Origin: Haemophilus parainfluenzae
GTDB taxonomy: Bacteria > Pseudomonadota > Gammaproteobacteria > Enterobacterales > Pasteurellaceae
Length of the DNA: 64,000 nt
Reading direction: 5' to 3'
Assembly (NCBI RefSeq): GCF_003252755.1
Contig: NZ_QEPT01000005.1
Span: 1 to 64,000 of the forward strand
The translations under genes were made by a program, and so were the position numbers. How positions within the stretch are numbered: the stretch's first letter is position 1; each line of letters starts with the position of its first letter. The notes below the pieces were generated by a model. That model was given only the letters and a program-made list of their open reading frames with translations. It searched no databases and was not told where the DNA came from. Positions 17,704 through 24,389 of this stretch are shown here, in pieces.

Positions 17704-18747
17704 TTATCTCAGAGATGTTTGAGTGAAATACCCAATAGAATTGTCTATGATATCTGGGTATTTTGACCAATCAATGTTGAGTATAAACTTACTTTTACAC
17801 TTTTCAAGACATCTATTCGTTTTTAGTCTTAAGTTTCTATTCACCTTTGTATCATCATCTACTTTAGCTTGTAGATACGATTTAACCGCTAGAGGAATAC
17901 TTTTCTCCTCTTTTATATAAGGAAGGAAATCCTTAAATTGAGAGGCGATTTTATTTCTTCTATAAATGAGAATTCTACTGAATGGGTTTTCTAGCATTGA
18001 AACCTCCGATAGAAAAAGTGGTTGTTGATATGGCGGTTTTATTCTTAATTCTAAGCGAGTAATGCTCCGCTTAATATGTTCTCTCTTAACTATAAGGTTA
18101 TTTTGGTAAACATCTTCAACTTCTTGAAATTTTAGTTTCTCATATACTAAAAGGTAAGAACTAGAACGTTGAGAACCAATAGCATAATTGTTCTTACAAT
18201 CATCTTCGTTACCTAAGAAATTCCGCCCTGTTCTAGCATTAGGAATAGAGAAGTAATAATTTCTTAGAAATCGCTTGCTGTGTACATCAAGGGTAAGATC
18301 GATTCGAGTTACTCTACTAGTTTGTAACAGCATATCAATAACCTCTACCCCAATATGTTTCTTCAGCCATTTGATCACATTAGGTATGTCTCTATTTTTT
18401 GCATATTGTGGAGATAACTCAAATCTAACTCTAGGCTCATTAAGTTTTCTTGGGAAATCGTAAGATAATAGCAGATAAAAATCAGGATTTTTCATCGAAG
18501 TAATTTTTATACCACAGCGGTAATGTTTAACTTTTATACTACATATCTCATATTTTCCAGATCTAACCTGCTTTAACTTATCAAATTTTTTGTATACACC
18601 CCAGAATTCTTCAGCTGGTATTATTTTTGATACAAAAGATAGCTTATCAATTCCCATATAAATAGGGTATTTTTTGAAAGTACCTACACAGATAAAGTTA
18701 TTCTTTCTATAAATAGCATTTCTGTTTACAAGAATGGTATTTTTCAT
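17704..18747 (-). CDS. Rep_trans-like replication initiator or MobT-type relaxase
   Basis: A 347-residue protein with elements of the PF02486 (Rep_trans) fold in order: GIDKLSFVSKI near residue 32, SRVTRIDLTLDV near 165, SSSYLLVYEKLKF near 205 and SITRLELRIKP near 235. The family includes rolling-circle initiators of pT181-type plasmids and MobT relaxases of Tn916-like elements. The ribosome binding site is AGGAAA. It follows alpA by ten bases, so the two form an operon. In an element with an FtsK motor, either self-replication after excision or nicking at oriT for transfer is possible. Confidence 0.6.
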   Translation of the reverse strand: MKNTILVNRNAIYRKNNFICVGTFKKYPIYMGIDKLSFVSKIIPAEEFWGVYKKFDKLKQVRSGKYEICSIKVKHYRCGIKITSMKNPDFYLLLSYDFPRKLNEPRVRFELSPQYAKNRDIPNVIKWLKKHIGVEVIDMLLQTSRVTRIDLTLDVHSKRFLRNYYFSIPNARTGRNFLGNEDDCKNNYAIGSQRSSSYLLVYEKLKFQEVEDVYQNNLIVKREHIKRSITRLELRIKPPYQQPLFLSEVSMLENPFSRILIYRRNKIASQFKDFLPYIKEEKSIPLAVKSYLQAKVDDDTKVNRNLRLKTNRCLEKCKSKFILNIDWSKYPDIIDNSIGYFTQTSLR

Positions 18748-18757
18748 AGCTAATTTC

Positions 18758-19000
18758 CTATTGAGTTGTTGTATTATTTAATAAATATGCTTGTAACGTG
18801 CTAATAGAGTGATTGGAACTTGAATTACATGCACATCCTCTATTTACAATCCATTCATCAATTTCCGTTTCTAACCACGCAACAGCTCTCAATGACAGTT
18901 TCTTTGGTGGTGGAAAATCAGATGTTTTGATTAGTCGGTATATAGTTGATTTGGATAACGTTGTTTTTGCCATTACTTGGCTTAGTTTGATTAGTTTCAT
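18758..19000 (-). CDS. alpA: AlpA-family regulator (excisionase/activator)
   Basis: The start at 19000 (MKLIKLSQVMAKTTLSKST) has a GAGG ribosome binding site; an upstream TTG start is less likely. The 80-residue protein has the AlpA/MerR-like winged helix: LSKSTIYRLIKTSDFPPPKKL and AVAWLETEIDEWI. AlpA proteins activate integrase or excision and are typical of P4-like satellites and islands. It lies divergent from the 19172 gene, across the palindromic boxes at 19084-19153. The C-terminal 20 residues (Cys, Ser, Asn, Thr-rich) are not part of the core fold. Confidence 0.85.
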   Translation of the reverse strand: MKLIKLSQVMAKTTLSKSTIYRLIKTSDFPPPKKLSLRAVAWLETEIDEWIVNRGCACNSSSNHSISTLQAYLLNNTTTQ

Positions 19001-19083
19001 AAAAACCTCATTTATTACCAAAAGGCGGAATTACCCTTTGCGAGGTTTCCTTTACAGAAGTGAATATTTAGCTCTTAAACTGG

Positions 19084-19153
19084 CTGACAGTCAGTTATAA
19101 ATAGCCTAAAATAACTGACTGTCAGTTTTATTAATTTAGTTGCTGACTGTCAG
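19084..19153. promoter_or_regulatory. three CTGACWGTCAG palindromes (operators or iterons)
   Basis: Perfect 11-bp palindromes at 19084-19094, 19115-19125 and 19143-19153, spaced 31 and 28 bp, each followed by TT and AT-rich sequence. They fill the intergenic region between the divergent alpA and 19172 genes. Spacing near three helical turns suits a cooperative repressor; iterons of an origin used by the Rep protein are the other option. Confidence 0.7.
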
Positions 19154-19171
19154 TTGATTTAAGGAAGAAAA

Positions 19172-19594
19172 GTGAGTACGAATTTTATTGGACAAACAAG
19201 AAAGCAAAAGAGAAATTGTGAAGAGCAACAGCGTAGAAGGAAATCAATCAAGGAACGCTTTCCCAAGACGGTTACATTCCATACTTATGAGGATATTGAT
19301 GAAAAAATAGCAAGAAGACAGATGAAGATAGCAAAAGCCTTTGAAATAGTAGGAGAAAAGATAAGACAAGCGGAAGTAAAATCTTTAGCTATTACTTATT
19401 ATATTTATATTCACGCAAGAAAAGAAAAATTAAGAATATTGCGTCAAATCTATAGATATGCAGGTGAGGAAAATATGACTTTAGATAAATTACTTAAGTT
19501 GTTAGATAAAAATGTTCCCCTGAAAAAAGAGAAATGGAATCGAGAAATCCTACTTGCTTATTTATTCTTTAGGGATGAAAGAGATAAAAAATAG
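19172..19594 (+). CDS. basic coiled-coil-like protein of the element, unknown function
   Basis: A 140-residue very basic protein with a GTG start behind AAGGAAG. The N-terminus is extremely Lys/Arg/Gln-rich (TRKQKRNCEEQQRRRKSIKE), followed by helical segments (DEKIARRQMKIAKAFEIVGE). It could bind nucleic acid; no family is recognised. Its promoter lies in the palindrome region. Its 3' end overlaps the convergent peptidase-like gene by 33 bp. Confidence 0.55.
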   Translation: MSTNFIGQTRKQKRNCEEQQRRRKSIKERFPKTVTFHTYEDIDEKIARRQMKIAKAFEIVGEKIRQAEVKSLAITYYIYIHARKEKLRILRQIYRYAGEENMTLDKLLKLLDKNVPLKKEKWNREILLAYLFFRDERDKK

Positions 19595-20026
19595 TGAACT
19601 AGGTAAAATTTCAGAGATTTTTACGCTATTTGTACCACAACTATCAAAAAGAACTAATTTTTCGTTATCGTAACTTTTTATCAAACTCCAATGATAGTTA
19701 GTCGAGAATAATACTATTGAGTTAGATTGGCTTTCTAGATGAGAAGATATAAGTAAGGGAATTTTTGAGTGTCTTCTTATGTTAGGGTAGTCTATTCTTA
19801 TTTGCTTATGTATTTTAGCGGTATGATTTAATAAATACTTCATTTGGTGAAGATCCAATCCACTCGTGAGTAGATCATAAATACCCCAGTTATTCATATA
19901 AGCTAAAAGTAGCTCGTGAAATAATGGTTTTCGCTTAATTTTCTTATTTGATACGAAATAGACTGCATTTACTATGCTATAAATTCCGCATAAACAGTCT
20001 AATTCCCCCTGTTGCAATGCTTTCAT
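19562..20026 (-). CDS. putative papain-fold cysteine peptidase
   Basis: A 154-residue protein. The N-terminus LQQGELDCLCGIYSIVNA has the order expected of a papain-like nucleophile helix: an upstream Gln (5 or 6), Cys (11 or 13), then a hydrophobic helix. Further on, NYHWSLIKSYD (His112) and LVLFDSCG (Asp128) supply a His-Asp pair in the right order. The fold is inferred from this arrangement, not from a known family. It lies 51 bp behind the XRE gene in the same direction. No Shine-Dalgarno sequence is evident. It is likely cargo, perhaps a toxin or anti-phage effector. Confidence 0.55.
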   Translation of the reverse strand: MKALQQGELDCLCGIYSIVNAVYFVSNKKIKRKPLFHELLLAYMNNWGIYDLLTSGLDLHQMKYLLNHTAKIHKQIRIDYPNIRRHSKIPLLISSHLESQSNSIVLFSTNYHWSLIKSYDNEKLVLFDSCGTNSVKISEILPSSLFFISFIPKE

Positions 20027-20077
20027 GCAAAATAAAAATATGTTTATATATCAATATTTTAACATATTTTTTAGCAT

Positions 20078-20446
20078 CTACAAAATAGTCTCAAGGAAGA
20101 CTAAAAGACCACGTTTTTTGTCCGCACTTAACCTATCTAAATGAGCATAAAGTCTATTTCTAATACGATCTTCTGAAACAGGAATAAATTTCTGTTTATC
20201 ATTAATTTTTTGATCTGATATGCAATCTATAAAAAACCAGCTAATTTCGGTATTCAATGCTGCGGCAATTTCGACTAGATGTGCAACATTAATCTTATTT
20301 TCACCTCGCTCATAACGAGAAAGTTGCTGTTGTGCGATACCAATTTGCTCCGATAGCACGGAGGCACTTAATCCAAGCTCTTTACGCTTTTGCTGAATCC
20401 GCTTTCCTATCAATCTATCGGTTTCTGTTACTGAAAGTTTCGACAT
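20078..20446 (-). CDS. XRE-family transcriptional regulator
   Basis: A 122-residue protein with a Cro/CI-type HTH at about residues 13-70 (GKRIQQKRKELGLSASVLSEQ, QQQLSRYERGENKI, LVEIAAALN). A short helical C-terminus follows that may dimerise. The ribosome binding site is AAGG. It lies divergent from the 20555 operon, with the dyad AGCTA-N5-TAGCT between them, and is probably the element's repressor. It is the first gene of a unit with the peptidase-like gene. Confidence 0.85.
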   Translation of the reverse strand: MSKLSVTETDRLIGKRIQQKRKELGLSASVLSEQIGIAQQQLSRYERGENKINVAHLVEIAAALNTEISWFFIDCISDQKINDKQKFIPVSEDRIRNRLYAHLDRLSADKKRGLLVFLETIL

Positions 20447-20472
20447 TATCTAGCCTTAAAATCATCTTTTAT

Positions 20473-20487
20473 AGCTATTTTGTAGCT
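20473..20487. promoter_or_regulatory. dyad AGCTA-N5-TAGCT between XRE gene and ftsK operon
   Basis: A perfect 5-bp inverted repeat with partial extension on both sides, 27 bp upstream of the XRE start and about 70 bp before the 20555 gene. This is a likely operator for the XRE protein. Confidence 0.5.
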
Positions 20488-20554
20488 GTTTTACTCCTTT
20501 AAAAATATCGGTTATAGTATATTTTACGAATATCACCTATTTAAGGATTTTGTT

Positions 20555-21070
20555 ATGAAGCATTCTTTTACACTTATTCATTGGTATGGACCTTTTGAGC
20601 TTTCTGAAGTGATTGAATCAGATTGGGGAAAAGAGAGCGGGCTCTATTTGTTTACAGGAAAACAAAAAGATGAGACTGAGAGCCAAATTCAATACTGCGG
20701 TATTTCGGAACAGTCCTATGCATCCCGATTTAAAACTCATCATAAACACTGGAAAATTGATAGTGAGCGAGAGGTTTGGTTAGGGATTATTGAATCTACA
20801 CCTTACCCTCATATGAATGGAGCTTATTTAGCCTATTTGAAAGAGCCTGAGCGCTTACTTACCTATTATTTACAAGCTCCATTAAATGAGAAAAATCGTA
20901 TTTTGAAACCACGACCAATGACAGTAATCAACTATTGGTTTACAAAAGATAAAGAACTTAGAAGAAAAAATGTTCACGTAGCTCAGCAAGGTATGCACAG
21001 TGTCATTTCTTGGGATGGTGAAAACTGGCATTTAGGTGATCTTAAAATTGTTTCAGATGAAGAGGAATAA
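20555..21070 (+). CDS. GIY-YIG-like protein of the element
   Basis: A 171-residue protein. Residues 29-60 resemble a GIY-YIG nuclease core: SGLYLF at 28-33, IQYCGISE at 45-52 and SRF at 57-59 with the conserved-type Arg58, followed by THHK. Further acidic residues that could bind metal are present, but the catalytic Glu is not certain. Degenerate GIY and YIG motifs (GLY, YCG) leave open a non-nuclease role. It is the first gene of an operon with the 21077 gene and ftsK. Confidence 0.5.
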   Translation: MKHSFTLIHWYGPFELSEVIESDWGKESGLYLFTGKQKDETESQIQYCGISEQSYASRFKTHHKHWKIDSEREVWLGIIESTPYPHMNGAYLAYLKEPERLLTYYLQAPLNEKNRILKPRPMTVINYWFTKDKELRRKNVHVAQQGMHSVISWDGENWHLGDLKIVSDEEE

Positions 21071-21076
21071 CCAGCT

Positions 21077-21493
21077 ATGCAATTAGATGATTTTAATATT
21101 ACTTCTGAATATATGGAATATTCAGATAGTAGTAATAAATCCGAATGGGGGGAACCACTACCTTGCTGGATTAAGTATGAAAGTGAATCTAAAGAATTAA
21201 GTATTAAGTTTGAATATGAACAAGAGGGAAAGCCTAATACTTATGTTTGGTTTAAAGGCATAGTAGATATGCTCACTTATCCTTGTTCAGTAGAGCTAAG
21301 ATCAAATAAACCTAATGTTACAGAAGAATCAATGTTGTTAGAAATAATAAATGATGGTGAAAATTGGTACTTTGAGGGAGTAGTTTATGATCCTTATACA
21401 GAAAAGATTGATGGTGTATTAGTCAATAGAATTGCTGAACGAATGATCTATATCAATCAAGTTGATCCTGATGAAAGCGATCTTGACTTTTAA
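21077..21493 (+). CDS. small acidic protein of the element, unknown function
   Basis: A 138-residue strongly acidic protein with several Tyr and Trp residues (for example NITSEYMEYSDSS, ENWYFEGVVYDPYTE, ending DPDESDLDF). It starts six bases after the GIY-YIG-like gene and precedes ftsK by 20 bp. No family is recognised. Its charge would allow a DNA-mimic role such as anti-restriction, but nothing in the sequence proves this. Confidence 0.55.
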   Translation: MQLDDFNITSEYMEYSDSSNKSEWGEPLPCWIKYESESKELSIKFEYEQEGKPNTYVWFKGIVDMLTYPCSVELRSNKPNVTEESMLLEIINDGENWYFEGVVYDPYTEKIDGVLVNRIAERMIYINQVDPDESDLDF

Positions 21494-21513
21494 TTAATAA
21501 CCCAGAGGTTTTT

Positions 21514-22905
21514 ATGTTTTCAGATAATTTGTTATTTCCGACAGATTTATTGGATAGACATTATAATGTGAAATTGCCAGATATGAAGAAAGCGTTATCT
21601 ATGTTTGGAATCACAAATGCAAATATTAGCTACTCTATTGGCCCGGTGGTAATAACTTACTATATCAAATTAGAATTTGATCGCTTAGAAAAGGAAAGTA
21701 TCAATCAAATTTCTGATCCGACAAAATGGGCTAAAATATTGAATGTTCGTGCAGTAAGAATGATTCCGAGTGAATTTGGCATACTATCTTTGGAAATTCC
21801 ACATAATAATCACCATACAATTTCACTTAAAGAGGTGATTGGTTCCGAGGTTTTTATTAATAGCAATGATAAGTTACCGATCGCTTTAGGTGTAAATCCA
21901 GAGGGCAATCCTGTAGTAATTGATTTAGCCAAGACACCTCATCTTTTGATTGGGGGAGGTACAGGAGCAGGAAAATCAGTCTGTATTAATACTATTCTTA
22001 TCAGTCTATTATCAAGATTTGATGAAAAACAACTTAAATTGATATTAATTGCTCCGAAGATCGTTGAATTATCACCTTATAATGATATTCCTCACCTCAT
22101 TACACCTGTTATCACTGATATGAAAAAAGCCATGCAAGCCTTAAAATGGTGCGTAGATGAAATAGAACGCCGCTATCAGCTTTTATCATTGTGGGAAGTG
22201 CGCAATATCGAAAGCTATAATCAGAAAATCTGCCGTTTAAATGCGGAAGGTATTGCTAAAGATACATTTAGTCCATTACCTTATATTGTGATCGTTATTG
22301 ATGAATTTGCCAATCTAATGCTGACATCTGGTCAGCAGACGGAAGAATGTATAGTGCGTATTGCACACAAAGCAAGAGCAGTGGGGATTCACTTAATTCT
22401 CGCCACACAACGCCCTGCTAGCGATGTTATTACAGGTGTTATTCGGGCAAATATTCCTAGTCGTATTGCATTTACCGTGACAAGTGCGGTAGATTCTTGT
22501 ACTATTCTTGATCAGCGTGGCGCGGAAACATTGTTAGGGCGAGGTGATATGCTATATTCTGGATCAGGCTCTCCAGATTTAACTCGTATTCACGGTGCGT
22601 TTATCAGTGATGAAGAAATAGTTGCGATAACCGATTTTTGGCGTCTGTGCGGACAAACTCAATATCAAGAAAATATCTTCACTGAAGAGGTATTTTCGCC
22701 AGTTAAGACTGAGCTTGATCCCTTATTTGATATTGTGCGTAAATGGGTAATTGAAACTCAAACTATTTCAATATCAGCAATTCAACGCAAATTTAACCTT
22801 AGCTTTAGTCGAGCCGCTCACATTATGGATCAGCTTGAAACAGAAGGTATTGTATCTGAGCTATCAAAATTGGGAAAACGGCAGTTACTCATAACAGAAA
22901 ATTAA
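21514..22905 (+). CDS. soluble FtsK/SpoIIIE DNA translocase of the element
   Basis: A 463-residue protein that lacks the N-terminal membrane domain and linker of cellular FtsK but keeps the whole motor. The alpha domain is at about 1-110 (SIGPVVITYYIKLEF). Walker A GGGTGAGKS is at 147-155 and Walker B VIDEFANL at 261-268. LATQRPASDVITGVIRANI follows, and a C-terminal gamma winged helix starts at about 398 (ELDPLFDIVRKWV). In the gamma recognition helix the three positions that read KOPS in Escherichia coli FtsK (Asn, Arg, Glu) are Ser432, His436 and Asp439, so target choice is probably changed. Role may be DNA transfer, dimer resolution or partition of the element. Confidence 0.88.
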   Translation: MFSDNLLFPTDLLDRHYNVKLPDMKKALSMFGITNANISYSIGPVVITYYIKLEFDRLEKESINQISDPTKWAKILNVRAVRMIPSEFGILSLEIPHNNHHTISLKEVIGSEVFINSNDKLPIALGVNPEGNPVVIDLAKTPHLLIGGGTGAGKSVCINTILISLLSRFDEKQLKLILIAPKIVELSPYNDIPHLITPVITDMKKAMQALKWCVDEIERRYQLLSLWEVRNIESYNQKICRLNAEGIAKDTFSPLPYIVIVIDEFANLMLTSGQQTEECIVRIAHKARAVGIHLILATQRPASDVITGVIRANIPSRIAFTVTSAVDSCTILDQRGAETLLGRGDMLYSGSGSPDLTRIHGAFISDEEIVAITDFWRLCGQTQYQENIFTEEVFSPVKTELDPLFDIVRKWVIETQTISISAIQRKFNLSFSRAAHIMDQLETEGIVSELSKLGKRQLLITEN

Positions 22906-22924
22906 AGAATAAGCAGGGAACTGC

Positions 22925-24205
22925 CTATTTTTGCTCTGTTAGTAAATCATCTAGGTAATCAGCCCATTTTTGTAACCAAATTTTACATTCTTTATCGTAA
23001 GTATGTAGATTATAAGTGCCTTCAATTCCTTTCTTAGAATGTCCTAGAATAGCCTCGCCAACTTCATTCGGGCACCCCAATCTCGCCAAACCTGTTCGAA
23101 CTGTTCTACGCAGATCGTGTGGCGACCAATGTTCAATGTCTAACATTGCCCCACTTTTTCTAAGTATCCAAGTTCTTTCGGTAAGGTATTTTTGTTGGAT
23201 AGGCTTTTCTTGTAATCGCATTTGAAATAAGTATTTTGTTGAACGATCAAATGTTTTAAGAAGATCTACTGTTTGATTAGATAGCTGAACATAGCGAGAT
23301 GTGCCAGTTTTAGTTTCTCGAAGAAAAATTGTCTTCATTTCTAAATCAATATCATCCCAAGCAATAGCGCAAATTTCCCCTGTTCGACAGCCTGTGAGTA
23401 ATGTAAGTAGAAATACGTTTTGGATTTTTTCTGTTAGTCTTGATGTTTTCAGCCATTTTAGGAATATCCCTAATTCACGGTGATCAAATGCTCTAGTTCC
23501 TTTGTTATTAGTGAGTTTAATGGTTGTCATTTTTAACGTTTCTTTTGCTAATAATGCAGGGTTTACAAAATTTTCATCAAATTTATCTAGTCCAATAGCA
23601 AAACGATATGCCGCAGTCCACTCTCTAAGAACACTTCCTGCTTGCACGCTTGCACCTCGATTGTTCACGATATTTGTAATATGTTCGGCGATTTCTTTTC
23701 TTGTCATAGAAGAGGCTAATCTATCGCCAAATGGAATGACTACATCATTGTATAAAGTTCGTCTAACTTCATCTTGCCCTTTAGGTTTTCTTGCTCCAAC
23801 TATTAAACGACCATTTTCACTATAGTGATCTTCAATATATTGCGATAAGTAAAGTTCAACAAGATCTTTGACATAAAAGAGTTTCTGGCTTTCTTTTTGA
23901 GCTTGCTCTTTTTTAAATTCTTTTAATTCGGTTGCAGGACAGCGACCAGCTAAACGAATATGTTTTAGCTCTTTTAGCTGCTTTCTTGCCTCTGCTAGGC
24001 TAGTTTGAGGAAATGAGCCTATTTTTACTTGAGTTAGCTTTTTAGTTATCGGGCTAGAATATCTATAAAAAAATGTTTTTATACCAGTTTTACCACAAGT
24101 TACCCTTAGACCTGAATACTCACCAATATCAGCTTTATCAAAATCTTTAGGCTTCATCATTTCAATAGTTTTCGTAGTTAATGGCTTTTTCATAGCATTA
24201 CTCAT
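22925..24205 (-). CDS. int: tyrosine-recombinase integrase, P4 type
   Basis: A 426-residue integrase. The N-terminal domain resembles DUF4102 (KPLTTKTIEMMKP, GLRVTCGKTGIKTFFYRYS, KIGSFPQTSLAEARK). The catalytic domain has Arg in TGCRTGEI, HDLRRTV, GHSKKGIEGTYNLH with the Tyr nucleophile in the last block. The ribosome binding site is GGAA before MSNAMKK. It is convergent with ftsK and divergent from mutS, with 184 bp between the two starts. It is expected to act on the core CATACGCC in the mutS 5' end. Confidence 0.93.
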   Translation of the reverse strand: MSNAMKKPLTTKTIEMMKPKDFDKADIGEYSGLRVTCGKTGIKTFFYRYSSPITKKLTQVKIGSFPQTSLAEARKQLKELKHIRLAGRCPATELKEFKKEQAQKESQKLFYVKDLVELYLSQYIEDHYSENGRLIVGARKPKGQDEVRRTLYNDVVIPFGDRLASSMTRKEIAEHITNIVNNRGASVQAGSVLREWTAAYRFAIGLDKFDENFVNPALLAKETLKMTTIKLTNNKGTRAFDHRELGIFLKWLKTSRLTEKIQNVFLLTLLTGCRTGEICAIAWDDIDLEMKTIFLRETKTGTSRYVQLSNQTVDLLKTFDRSTKYLFQMRLQEKPIQQKYLTERTWILRKSGAMLDIEHWSPHDLRRTVRTGLARLGCPNEVGEAILGHSKKGIEGTYNLHTYDKECKIWLQKWADYLDDLLTEQK

Positions 24206-24389
24206 AAAATATTCCGATAAATTCCATTTTTTGCTATATGTATATTATACTATAAGCTATAAAAACCTACAAAAAAACCTACATTTTAGTATAGGATTTA
24301 GTGAGTCTTCATAAAACCTAATGAAACTACTAGATACAATAAATTTTATATATATTGTTTAAAATCAATATATTAAAAGGATTAAATAG
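24206..24389. promoter_or_regulatory. element-derived divergent promoter region int/mutS with AACCTACA repeats
   Basis: AACCTACA occurs at 24264-24271 and 24276-24283 (12 bp apart), and once in the left-end hairpin loop (17665-17672); a near copy AACCTAAT lies at about 24317. These could be integrase arm sites. The region is extremely AT-rich and must hold the mutS promoter; AAGGA at about 24378 is the mutS ribosome binding site. Confidence 0.5.

Noticed and set aside
21514-22905. The host ftsK gene
   Set aside because: It lacks the membrane domain and linker, lies inside the element and has changed gamma-domain residues.
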